A DNA stretch of 64,000 nt from Mycobacterium shinjukuense (GTDB lineage Bacteria > Actinomycetota > Actinomycetes > Mycobacteriales > Mycobacteriaceae). The position numbers and the translations under genes were made by a program. The DNA is taken from positions 2,170,001 to 2,234,000 of the forward strand of contig NZ_AP022575.1 in NCBI RefSeq assembly GCF_010730055.1, written 5' to 3'. The notes below the pieces were generated by a model that had not been told where the DNA came from, ran no database searches, and saw nothing but the letters and a program-made list of their open reading frames with translations. Shown here in pieces: positions 42,269 to 50,587 of this stretch (its first letter is position 1; every line of letters starts with the position of its first letter).

Positions 42269-42943
42269 TCAGACCATCACTGCCGGGCACGACTGGCTCG
42301 GGCTGGTCGCGTCCAGTCGCTCGACCCGGCGCTTGATTCCCAGCAGCAATCCCCGTGTACCCAAAGCGATCAACGGCCTGACCAGTTCCAGTGCGAACAC
42401 TTCACCGGGGTGACGCAGCGCGATCCGGGCGCGGGTAAGCAGCCGGACACGATCCTCCCAGTGCGGCAGCAGGTGAAACGACCACACCGCGTTCCACCGC
42501 AGGTCCGGTCGCGTCGCATGAAGCACCAGAAGTTTTTCGGGCACGATCTCGGCGACGCTCATCGTCACCCCGTCGGCCAACCCCATCCAGCCCTCGGGAG
42601 CCAGGCGAACGACGTCGCCCACCGCACGGTGTTGCCATTCCGGGTGAACCCGATAGGTGTCGTGGTAGCGAAGTCCCGCAAGGCTTTTCAGTGTTTCGCA
42701 ACCGTAGAGGCCGGCCCGGTCCTGACCCATCTGCACCAACCAGGGCCACACCGCGGCCGCGGGTGCGTCGACGCACAGCGCCTCGGTGGTCTGAACGGCC
42801 GGATCGCCCACCAAGGCGTCGCCGGGCAGCCGCATCCGGGCCTCCTGCTTGGTTGCCCCCCAGTCACGGTAGTACCGACGGGCCCCGTAGAGCACTGCCA
42901 GCCAGGCCGCGGTCTCGGCAATGCGTTTCGTCGTCTTGGCCAT
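42269..42943 (-). CDS. SRPBCC-fold protein
   Basis: A 224-residue protein with the START/SRPBCC pattern (CVDAPAAAVWPWLVQMGQDRAGLYGCETL...VGDVVRLAPEGWMGLADG...WSFHLLP) that usually forms a cavity for a hydrophobic ligand. The first 30 residues are basic with a short hydrophobic piece. ATG 42943 (MAKTTKRIAE) is taken; the frame is open to 43168. A strong DosR-like site lies 32 bp upstream. Divergent from a wax-ester/DGAT acyltransferase, so a lipid ligand is plausible (inference). Confidence 0.78.
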   Translation of the reverse strand: MAKTTKRIAETAAWLAVLYGARRYYRDWGATKQEARMRLPGDALVGDPAVQTTEALCVDAPAAAVWPWLVQMGQDRAGLYGCETLKSLAGLRYHDTYRVHPEWQHRAVGDVVRLAPEGWMGLADGVTMSVAEIVPEKLLVLHATRPDLRWNAVWSFHLLPHWEDRVRLLTRARIALRHPGEVFALELVRPLIALGTRGLLLGIKRRVERLDATSPSQSCPAVMV

Positions 42944-42975
42944 GACGTCAGTCTGCGTGGGCAACGCGCCGCTCA

Positions 42976-42995
42976 CCAGGGTCCATGGTCCCCGG
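42976..42995 (-). promoter_or_regulatory. DosR-like palindrome
   Basis: On the minus strand CCGGGGACCATGGACCCTGG; core GGGACC-AT-GGACCC is close to a perfect palindrome and fits the DosR consensus GGGAC-N4-GTCCC closely. It is 32 bp upstream of the SRPBCC start codon. Confidence 0.65.
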
Positions 42996-43076
42996 TGGAC
43001 CGGACGTTGGGCTCGGTCGCCTATGCCGTCGGCTCGCCGGGCGTGATAACCAGCGTGGGAAGTCTGGCACCACCCG

Positions 43077-43096
43077 TTCGGGACCAACGGCACTAG
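43077..43096 (+). promoter_or_regulatory. DosR-like site upstream of the acyltransferase
   Basis: TTCGGGACCAACGGCACTAG matches the left half of the DosR consensus (TTSGGGAC) exactly and has GGCAC at the right half, giving 14 of 20 positions. It is 56 bp upstream of the acyltransferase ATG. Confidence 0.55.
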
Positions 43097-43152
43097 CAAC
43101 GCCGGCGCCACAGCGCCGATAGTGATGCCCACGCGGATCGGAGGTGCCGGAG

Positions 43153-44580
43153 ATGGAACAGCTAACAACCGTGGAGGCTAGTTTTCTGGAGGCCGAGGAC
43201 GCCGACAGGCACCTGAGTTTGGCCATCGGTGCGCTGGCGGTCATCGATGGACCAAGCCCCGGGCGCGATGAGCTCATCACCGCCCTCTCGGAACGGCTGC
43301 GAACCGTGCCCCGGTTGACGCAGGTGGTCCACCAGCACCCGTTCGAAATCTCAGCGCCGGAATGGGTGGACGACGCCACCTTCGACATCACCCACCACGT
43401 GCGGTGGACGGCGCTGCCGGAGCCCGGCGATGACGCCGCGCTGTTCCGCGCGATCGCCGATCTCATGGAACGCAGGCTGGATCGTGATCACCCGTTGTGG
43501 GAATGCTGGGTCATCGAAGGGCTACCGGACCGGCGGTGGGCGGCGCTGATAAAGATCCACCACTGCATCGCCGACGGGATTGCGGCCATGCGCATGTTGG
43601 CGAATCTCTCCGACGCGGGTGCGGGTGCGACGTTCGCCAGCGACATCCGCGCCGCCAAGGAGCCGCCATTGGCGATCGCTAGCCCGGCCGGGCTCAGCAT
43701 CAATCCGCTGACCTGGGTCGGCGGCGCGTGGCGCGCTTCGCTGGCCACCGCCCGACTGGCCGCTCACACCGCGCGGGGTGCGGCCGAATTCGTCACCGGC
43801 TTGCTCACCCCGGCGGCGGAGTCCTCCCTGCACGGCTCGGTGACCAAGATGCGCCGGTACAGCGCCGCGCGGGTGTCCCTCAAAGACGTCGACGCGGTAT
43901 GCGAGGCCTTCGGCGTGACGCTCAACGACGTCGCCCTCGCCGCGATCACCGATAGCTATCGCGCGGTCCTGCTGCATCGCGGCGAGAAGCCCCGACGCAA
44001 CTCGTTGCGCACGTTGGTCCCGGTATCGGTGCGCTCACCGGATGCCATGAACCGCACCGATATTCGCGTGTCGGCGATGCTTCCCTACCTGCCGGTCGAG
44101 CAGGACGATCCGGTGAAGCGGTTGCGGCTGGTGCACACCCGCTTGGAGAGGCTGAAAGGCAGCGGCGAGCAACAAGCGGCGAGTACCTTTGTCTCGCTGA
44201 CCAATTTCGTGCCGTTCGTGGTGAGCGCGTGGACGGTTCGACTGCTGACGCGGCTGCCGCAGCGCAGCGTGGTCACGCTGGCGACCAATGTGCCAGGGCC
44301 CCGTCAACGGTTGCAAATCTTGGGTCGTCCCATCGAGGAGCTGCTGCCAATACCGCCCATCGCGATGCACCTACGCACCGTCGTCGGCATGCTCAGCTAT
44401 GTGGACACGCTGGTGTTCGGCATCACCGCCGACTACGACGCCACGCCCGATGTCGACGAGCTCGCGCGCGGCATCGAACTCGGGGTCGCGCGCCTACTGG
44501 CCCGCGCTCTGGCACGAAAGCAGAAGTACACGAAGCCAACGGTCGTCGGCCGGGTTGGTGCCGGTGCTGGAACTGGCTGA
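43153..44580 (+). CDS. Wax ester synthase / diacylglycerol acyltransferase
   Basis: A 475-residue WS/DGAT enzyme that esterifies acyl-CoA to diacylglycerol or fatty alcohol, giving storage lipid. Active site H136-H-C-I-A-D-G142 (KIHHCIADGIAAM); the family blocks PLWECWVIEGL, TLNDVALAAITDSYR, NRTDIRVSAMLPYLP and ATNVPGPRQ are present. ATG 43153 has GGAGG eight bases upstream. The last ~12 residues (VVGRVGAGAGTG) are read from IS-like DNA in the wrong frame, so the natural C-terminus has been replaced. DosR-like site upstream. Confidence 0.93.
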   Translation: MEQLTTVEASFLEAEDADRHLSLAIGALAVIDGPSPGRDELITALSERLRTVPRLTQVVHQHPFEISAPEWVDDATFDITHHVRWTALPEPGDDAALFRAIADLMERRLDRDHPLWECWVIEGLPDRRWAALIKIHHCIADGIAAMRMLANLSDAGAGATFASDIRAAKEPPLAIASPAGLSINPLTWVGGAWRASLATARLAAHTARGAAEFVTGLLTPAAESSLHGSVTKMRRYSAARVSLKDVDAVCEAFGVTLNDVALAAITDSYRAVLLHRGEKPRRNSLRTLVPVSVRSPDAMNRTDIRVSAMLPYLPVEQDDPVKRLRLVHTRLERLKGSGEQQAASTFVSLTNFVPFVVSAWTVRLLTRLPQRSVVTLATNVPGPRQRLQILGRPIEELLPIPPIAMHLRTVVGMLSYVDTLVFGITADYDATPDVDELARGIELGVARLLARALARKQKYTKPTVVGRVGAGAGTG

Positions 44581-44650
44581 GCAGATTGGTTTTTCGCGAC
44601 TGATCGACGGGCACGTGGGCGCCGCGAATGTCCTGCCTCCGCCTATCGGA
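44545..44650 (+). mobile_element. IS1380-like transposase fragment (5' end)
   Basis: In a frame different from the acyltransferase the DNA reads SAGLVPVLELAEQIGFSRLI then DGHVGAANV, the conserved N-terminal part of IS1380-type transposases. It begins inside the 3' end of the acyltransferase gene and is lost after about 100 bp. The same start block recurs at 46310. No terminal repeats found. Confidence 0.6.
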
Positions 44651-44848
44651 GAGCCGCATAAGCGCATCACCGCCGCGATCGCCGTCATCGACGAGGCCGC
44701 CTAGACTACGCGCCAAGCACACAAATCGGCCGAGTGGTGTCGCGCCTCCGCAAGCCCTCACCCGTCGGCGTGAAATCTCTTGTGTCACTCTGGTTTCAGT
44801 GGTCTCTGGGCGGGGATTGTTGTCGGTGCCCTCCGATAGTTTGGGCGT

Positions 44849-46211
44849 ATGGATCGGGAGGTGATCACCGCGGCGTTCGACGCCCTCGATGCCGGCGTGG
44901 ATGCCGTGCTGGGGTTGGATTGTGAGGCGTTGAGCACCCAGGAGCGGCTGGTGTTGCTAGAACGGGTGGAGCGGGTACGCCGGCGGCTGCCCGCCGCCGA
45001 GCATCCGCTGATCAACCAACTAGCACGTCAGGCCAGCGCCGAAGAGTTGGGCGGCAAACTGGCGCATGCGATCGCCGAGTGGACGCTGATCAGCCGCGCC
45101 GAGGCCACCCGCCGCATCGCCGAGGCCGCCGAGTTGGGGCCGCGGCGCGCACTGACCGGCCAGCCGCTGGCGCCGGTGTTGGCGGCCAGCGCCGCCGCCC
45201 AACGCGCCGGGCAGCTGGGCGGCGGCCAGATCGGGGTGATCCGCCGGTTCTCCCACCGGCTGCCCGGCTGGGTGGATGCGCCCACCCGCGACTGCGCCGA
45301 GGCCACGCTGGCCAAGGAAGGCACCCGGTTTCGCCCCGAACAACTGGCCGGGCTGGCCGACAAACTCGCCGACTGCCGCAACCCCGACGGGAATTACCGC
45401 GACAAGGACCGGGCCCGCCGGCGCGGCATCACCCTGGGCAAACAACAGGCCGATGGCATGTCGGGGCTGCGTGGCTGGCTCACCCCGCAAGGCCCGGGCC
45501 ACCGTGGAGGCGGTGTGGGCCAAGCTGGCCGCCCCCGGCATGGGCAAACCCCGCCGACGAAACCCCGTGCGTGGACGGCACACCCAGCCAGCAGGGCATC
45601 GAGTCTGATACCCGCAGCACGGCCCAACGCCAGCACGATGGCCTCAACGCCGGGCTGCGCGCGCTGCTGGCCTGCGGCAAGCTGGGCCAACACAACGGCC
45701 TGCCGGCCAGCATCATCGTGACCACCACGCTGGCCGAGGCGGAGGCCGCCGCCGGCACCGGACTCACCGGCGGGGGCACCCTGCTGCCGATGAGCGATGT
45801 GATCCGGCTGGCCCGCCACGCCCGGCACTACCTGGCGATCTTCGATCACGGCAAGGCGCTGGCGCTCTATCACAGCAAACGCCTGGCCTCCCCGGCACAG
45901 CGAATAGTCTTATACGCCAACGATCGTGGGTGCAGCGCCCCGGGCTGTACGGTGGGCGGCTATTACTGTGAGGTCCATCATGTCACCCCGTATGCCCAGT
46001 GCCGCACCACCGACGCCAACGCGTTGACATTTGCCTGCGGCGCCCACCACCGCATGCTGCAACCCGGCGGCTGGAGCACCCGCACCAACACCCACGGCGA
46101 CACCGAATGGAAACCACCGCGCCACCTGGACCGCGGCCATCCTCGCATCAACCGTTCCACCACCCCGAAAAGCTGCTCCGCGACGGGGACGACGAGGACG
46201 ACGACCCATAG
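44849..46211 (+). pseudogene. 13E12-family HNH endonuclease, three frameshifts
   Basis: A REP13E12-type DUF222/HNH protein. DUF222 region from ATG 44849 (EVITAAFDALDAGVDAVLGL...) and HNH region CSAPGC...CEVHHVTPYAQ...CGAHHRML. The reading frame breaks three times: an extra G near 45491 (LTPQ then ARATVEAVWAK), an extra A near 45546 (APGMG then NPADETPCVDGTPS), and a lost base near 46158 (RINR then FHHPEKLLRDGDDEDDDP, stop 46211). The pieces join to a normal-length protein of about 450 residues, so decay is recent. Confidence 0.88.
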
Positions 46212-46304
46212 CCCAAATCCGTGGCCGGGCCGGCGACTTACGCTACGACAACACGAGTCCTGAGATCGCAGTTGGCCACAGGCCGAGAAGGCGTTTCCGA
46301 TGCA

Positions 46305-46815
46305 CTCATGGTATACGTGCACCACCGGCTGGAACCGGCTGCGCAGACCGGTCTTTCGCGGCTGATCGACACGAGCACGCGCACCTGCCGTCGACGCGGG
46401 TGGCCTCCGGGGCGGTCAATCCGGCCGGCAAGCTGACTCGATCGTCGCCGGGATGATGTGTGGCGCGGACAGCCTCGCCGACGCCAACGTGCTGCACGCC
46501 GGCCGCACGCCCCGGGCGTTCAACGAGGCGTATGCCCGTCGACGCTGGTAATCTTGCTGGGCGAGTTCACCTTCGGGCACACCAACCAGCTCGCCGCGGT
46601 AGGCCGCGCGCTGCCGCGGCTGGGCCCGCCCCCGCAGACCACCACCCTGTCCACGGCGACCGCGCCGCCGGTGAACGCCCAGGAGCGGCTACGCAGCGGC
46701 AAAGCCGCCTCTGGGCGCGGTGCCGCATCCCAGCTCACGCAGGCGATCACCCCCGCGATAGCGATCAACCCGGACGCGACGATCATGGTGCGCGGCGACT
46801 CAATGGTTGGCATCC
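46305..46815 (+). mobile_element. IS1380-like transposase remnant
   Basis: Conserved pieces appear in order but in several frames: RLEPAAQTGLSRLID, then HLPSTRVASGAVNPAGKLT, then GMMCGADSLADANVLHAGRT-PRAFNEAYA, then PSTLVILLGEFTFGHTNQL, then RLRSGKAASGRGAA and MVRGDS. The catalytic C-terminal half is missing; the next gene begins at once. Highly frameshifted and non-functional. With the fragment at 44545 it flanks the 13E12 gene. Confidence 0.72.
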
Positions 46816-46829
46816 ACCACAGATTCAGG

Positions 46830-48068
46830 CTAGGCAGGGCGGTCGTGCTGGGTCGCTGGCGCGTCCAGGAGCCCTGACTGCCGCAGCGCATCGCAAACGA
46901 ACTGCCGCACCGGCCGCGAGTGGAAGAACCCCGTATGACCACCTGGGTACCACACGATTTCGGGTCTGCCCCAATGCTCCCAGAGGCGGGTCACCTGCTC
47001 GCGTGGATGCACGAGCCGGTCAGCGACACCGGCGTAGATGAAACGGCCAGGCATGGGTACCAGCGGGGTAAGTGAGAGCGGCGACACCATTCGGCCGATC
47101 GGTTCGGCGATCGTCACCGTGTGGCGGCGGGGATCGTTGCGACGAAGTCCAGAGTGGCGGCCTAGCAGCTCGACTAGGTCGGCCACGGGGACACCCAGGA
47201 TCGCGCAGCTGAGACCCTCTTCGAGGCTGGCGACCAGCGACACGATGTACCCGCCGAGCGAGATGCCGTTTAGCCCGATCGGCGATTCGGGCTCCTGCAG
47301 CCGAATCCAGGACAACAACCGACGGATATCCCACACCGCCTGAGCGGTCGCGTGCACGTCGTCGAAGACATCTTCTCCCGGAAAAACCGCCCCTTTCGGC
47401 AGGCCCCGCGCACGGGGCCCGTGCATCGGAAGGACGGGCATGGCGATGTTCAGACCGAGGTCGTCATGCAGTTTCCAGGCGCGGAACACAGCGAGATCCA
47501 GTGAAGCCCGGCCCATTTCGGCGCCATGCACACACACCAGCCAGGGACGCGGTTTCGGGTGACGCAACAACAGTGCGTACTCACGATCGTTCGCGGTGTA
47601 TCCCAGCCACCGTTGCCTACCCGGCTCACCCGGATGCGGAGCGTACCCGCTGTCGAAGACGATGCGATAAAAGGAGCTTCTGCGTCCCTTGACCTTTCGG
47701 ACCGTGACATCTGAGAGTGGCGGCGGATCGGCAAAGAATTCCCGCGGCTTCTGCAGCCATCCTCGAGTCCGGTAGAACTTCAAGCCGGCGACCACTTCGT
47801 CGCTGATTCGCTCGAACACCGCGGGATTGCTGATCGGGCGGCGCGCCTTCAAGCCCATCAGGACAATTTCGTCCCGAAACGCGTGCGCCGCCAGGGCAAG
47901 GGTGGGTCGTGCGATCGGCAGCGCATCTGGCCCTCGATCGCGATAGTCACGCCATGATCGGCCGGCGCGCACGAAGGGTCTGGCCACGCTGCTCAAGCCG
48001 GCGATACCCGCCGGGCTCCGATGAAGAACTCCCGGCCGGTGCCCGCCATCGCTGCCCGACATTGCCAT
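46830..48068 (-). CDS. Alpha/beta-hydrolase-type protein (Rv2627c-like)
   Basis: A 412-residue protein of the dormancy regulon. The nucleophile elbow GISLGGY places a serine at 270; an acid in GVADRLVHP and a histidine in PGGHTGFFHS complete a likely triad. VCVHGAEMG is an oxyanion-type HG motif. The N-terminal ~120 residues are helical and specific to this family. ATG 48068 (second ATG 48062). Its 3' end runs right up to the IS1380-like remnant. Substrate unknown. A DosR-like site is 33 bp upstream. Confidence 0.88.
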   Translation of the reverse strand: MAMSGSDGGHRPGVLHRSPAGIAGLSSVARPFVRAGRSWRDYRDRGPDALPIARPTLALAAHAFRDEIVLMGLKARRPISNPAVFERISDEVVAGLKFYRTRGWLQKPREFFADPPPLSDVTVRKVKGRRSSFYRIVFDSGYAPHPGEPGRQRWLGYTANDREYALLLRHPKPRPWLVCVHGAEMGRASLDLAVFRAWKLHDDLGLNIAMPVLPMHGPRARGLPKGAVFPGEDVFDDVHATAQAVWDIRRLLSWIRLQEPESPIGLNGISLGGYIVSLVASLEEGLSCAILGVPVADLVELLGRHSGLRRNDPRRHTVTIAEPIGRMVSPLSLTPLVPMPGRFIYAGVADRLVHPREQVTRLWEHWGRPEIVWYPGGHTGFFHSRPVRQFVCDALRQSGLLDAPATQHDRPA

Positions 48069-48101
48069 GGCGGCAAAGCTAACAGCACCGGAAACGACGG
48101 G

Positions 48102-48121
48102 TTAGGGACTTACGTCGCGCC
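48102..48121. promoter_or_regulatory. DosR-like site upstream of the Rv2627c-like gene
   Basis: TTAGGGACTTACGTCGCGCC fits TTSGGGACTWWAGTCCCSAA at about 15 of 20 positions, 33 bp before the ATG of the minus-strand gene. Confidence 0.6.
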
Positions 48122-48167
48122 GAAAGTCATCCGCGCACGGTGTTGGCATGGGCGGTCCAATGCCTTG

Positions 48168-48599
48168 TCAGTCCACATCCGGCTCACCCGAAAGGCGCAA
48201 GACGGCGTCGCGTGCGGCGCGCTGCAACTCGACCGCGGCGGCCCGGTCCGAGCCCGCGGGCCGGATCGGCTCGCCAATGACGATGTGGACGGCCCCCGGC
48301 GTGGGAAGTGCTGCCCGGCCGCAGTATTGCCGGCGTCCCGCGGATGGCCACGGATATGGCGAGCACGCCGGCCTGGGCCGCTATCACAAACGCGCCGATG
48401 TGAAACGGCCGCAACCCGGGGGTAGCGCCACCCCGACTTTGTCCTGGACGCGCAGCAGCAGCTCCGCCACCTCAAGGCTGCCGATCCCCAGGTCCTCAAA
48501 CGTAGTGTCCAGCCTCACCGCAAACGGCCTGGCACGCGGGCTGACCTCGGCGACGAGGCCCCGCACCATTGCAAGGACGGTGCGCTCGTCGGTTGCCAT
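48168..48599 (-). pseudogene. Deleted ACP-acyltransferase gene
   Basis: From ATG 48599 an acyl-carrier domain reads MATDERTVLAMVRGLVAEV, with the carrier serine in FEDLGIGSLEVAELLLRVQD. Right after it, in other frames, come the late PlsC acyltransferase blocks LRPFHIGAFVIAAQAGV, AIRGTPAILRPG and AVHIVIGEPIRPAGSDRAAA, ending at 48168. Mycobacterial ACP-AMP-ligase-PlsC proteins have this order, so the ligase and first half of PlsC seem to have been deleted. The carrier part is in frame with the flavodoxin upstream. Confidence 0.7.
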
Positions 48600-49121
48600 C
48601 GGTCCGGACGCGGTCTGGGAGAGCACAACCCGGGCGCACAGCCGCCCGACGAATGCGGCGGCCCGATGCAGGTCGTGCTCGTCCGGCCGTCCCTTGTTGA
48701 TGCCGCCGACCAGCCCGAACGGCCCAACCGTGTCCCACCGGCGGCACGAAAACGATCCGAGCACACGAAAACCCTTGGAGGCAAGTAGTTTCCGGATCGG
48801 CATAGTATAGCCCGCCAGCGGGATCTGCGGGGCATCGCTGGTGAAGAACGTGAACGCCGGCACCCCGTCGACTACTGGCAGCCGGCGCAGCAACCTGCGC
48901 GACCTGGCGTCCACGGACGTGAAATACATGCCGGACCCAAAGCCGACTAGGTCATAGTCGCGGAGCGTTTCGAGGTCAACCGACTCGGGTTCGACGACCT
49001 CGGCGCCGAGGACCTCAGCCATCCGATCGGCCACGCGCCGAGTTTTGCCGTGCGACGCCGATGCACAGTTGACAAGTGATTCATAGCCCAGCCTCCCTGT
49101 CAGCACGGCCCACGCGTCCAT
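48384..49121 (-). CDS. Flavodoxin-like protein running into a carrier domain
   Basis: The first ~170 residues form a flavodoxin fold: FMN loop NCASASHGKTRRVADRM, DYDLVGFGSGMYF, and FTFFTSDAP. Flavodoxins carry electrons between redox enzymes. The frame then continues without a stop through SQTASGP into the acyl-carrier domain described above and stops at 48384. ATG 49121 is tentative; the true flavodoxin start may be nearer VNCASASHG. The fusion is more likely an accident of deletion than a designed protein. The 254 bp upstream (49122-49375) hold no gene. Confidence 0.65.
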   Translation of the reverse strand: MDAWAVLTGRLGYESLVNCASASHGKTRRVADRMAEVLGAEVVEPESVDLETLRDYDLVGFGSGMYFTSVDARSRRLLRRLPVVDGVPAFTFFTSDAPQIPLAGYTMPIRKLLASKGFRVLGSFSCRRWDTVGPFGLVGGINKGRPDEHDLHRAAAFVGRLCARVVLSQTASGPMATDERTVLAMVRGLVAEVSPRARPFAVRLDTTFEDLGIGSLEVAELLLRVQDKVGVALPPGCGRFTSARL

Positions 49122-49375
49122 GCTGCGCGCACATCCCGCCGTCGGGTAGGGGCGCAAAGCCACATATGCGCCGGGGCGTTGGTCACCACGGTCGCGGTTG
49201 CGCATTGCCTGGCGAGCGGAGTGCCGAAAGGCTCTAGGGCACGTGCCAGCACGACGACTAGGGCCACAGACCCACATCTGGGCTAACGAAGGGCTAACGA
49301 CTCTCGCGCGGCCACGTCCGGCCTTCATACGGTTGACGAAAGGCGGGGACCCCAACAACGGCGGAGAGGGATGAC

Positions 49376-50497
49376 ATGCGATCAGAACGCCTGCGGTGGC
49401 TGGTGGACGCGGGGGCTCCGTTCGCCTCGGTGTATTTCGACGACTCGCACGACACGTTTGATGCCGCCGAAAGACTCGAGGCTACGTGGGGCGACATCCG
49501 GAAACATCTCAGGGACCACGGCGCGAGCGCGGAACTCGTCGGCAGACTCGAAGATGCCGTGCTGCATTTTCGGCCCGCAGTGGGTCGACGCGGCCGTGCG
49601 CTCATCGTGACCAGCCAGCAAGTGCTGGTCAACGAGCATCTGATCGCCCCACCACCGGCTACGGTGATTCGTTTGTCGGATTATCCGTACGTGGTGCCGT
49701 TGATCGACCTGGAGATGCGCCGACCGACGTATGTGTTTGCCGCGGTTGATCACACCGGCGCCGACGTCAAGCTCTATCAAGGCGACACCATCAGTTCGAC
49801 CAGCATCGACGGCGGTGGCTTCCCGGTGCATAAACCGGTCACCGCGGGCTGGCACGGCTACGGCGACCTGCAACGCACCACCGAGGAGGCCATCCGGATG
49901 AACTGCCGCGCGATCGCCAACCACCTCACCCGACTCGTGGACGAAGCGGATCCCGAGGTGGTGTTCGTGTGTGGCGAGGTGCGGTCGCGTACCGACGTGG
50001 TTTCCGCGCTGCCGCAGCGCGTGGCGGACCGGGTGCTGCAATTGCATGCCGGGGCGCGCACCAGCGGCATCGACGAGGACGAGATCCGCGACCTGACGTC
50101 CGCGGAGTTCGCTCGGCGGCGGTCCGCCGAGATGACCGACATCGGGGAGCGATTCGAAGCCGAAATCGGGCGCGCATCGGGGCTGGCCGCCGAAGGGTTG
50201 GCCGCGGTGTGTGCGGCGCTGCGGGACGGCGACGTCGACACCCTGATCGTCGGGGAGCTGGGCGACGCCACGGTGGTCACCGGCAAGGCGCGAACGACGG
50301 TCGCGACCGACGCCGACACGCTGTCCGAACTGGGGGAACCGGTGGAACGGGTGGCCAGGGCCGATGAGGCGTTGCCGTTGGCCGCCATCGCGGTGGGCGC
50401 CGTGTTGGTCCGCGCCGACAACCGGATCGCCCCCGCAGACGGCGTGGGCGCGTTGCTGCGCTACGTCGTCACCGACCGGCTGGTCAGCCGGCGTTAG
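49376..50497 (+). CDS. baeRF family protein (Rv2629-like)
   Basis: A 373-residue protein matching Rv2629, a member of the bacterial archaeo-eukaryotic release-factor-like (baeRF) group. Blocks: APFASVYFDDSHDTFDAAERLE, YVFAAVDHTGADVKLY, VFVCGEVRSRTDVVSALP and a C-terminal domain with LIVGELGDATVVTG. Possible role in translation or ribosome rescue; not demonstrated. ATG 49376 follows GGAGAGG. Homologue is in the DosR regulon, but I find no good DosR site here, only a mis-spaced one. Confidence 0.86.
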   Translation: MRSERLRWLVDAGAPFASVYFDDSHDTFDAAERLEATWGDIRKHLRDHGASAELVGRLEDAVLHFRPAVGRRGRALIVTSQQVLVNEHLIAPPPATVIRLSDYPYVVPLIDLEMRRPTYVFAAVDHTGADVKLYQGDTISSTSIDGGGFPVHKPVTAGWHGYGDLQRTTEEAIRMNCRAIANHLTRLVDEADPEVVFVCGEVRSRTDVVSALPQRVADRVLQLHAGARTSGIDEDEIRDLTSAEFARRRSAEMTDIGERFEAEIGRASGLAAEGLAAVCAALRDGDVDTLIVGELGDATVVTGKARTTVATDADTLSELGEPVERVARADEALPLAAIAVGAVLVRADNRIAPADGVGALLRYVVTDRLVSRR

Positions 50498-50535
50498 CCG
50501 GGGCGCCGGCGGTTTGGGGAGCTTGGTCGCTTGGT

Positions 50536-50555
50536 GAAGGGACTTGTGGCCATAG
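50536..50555 (+). promoter_or_regulatory. DosR-like site upstream of the PRT-hydrolase gene
   Basis: GAAGGGACTTGTGGCCATAG with core GGGACTTGTGGCC, the asymmetric DosR form, 32 bp before ATG 50588. Confidence 0.6.
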
Positions 50556-50587
50556 CGACGGGTCATCGTGGGAGCCACACTGAAACC

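Noticed and set aside
46221..46436. Plus-strand frame after the HNH gene as a real small protein
   Set aside because: It spans the junction of HNH pseudogene and transposase remnant; only a part (RLEPAAQTGLSRLID) is meaningful.
49261..49273. GGGCCACAGACCC as a DosR site before the Rv2629-like gene
   Set aside because: Spacing between GGG and CCC is 7 instead of 8, and the flanks do not match.
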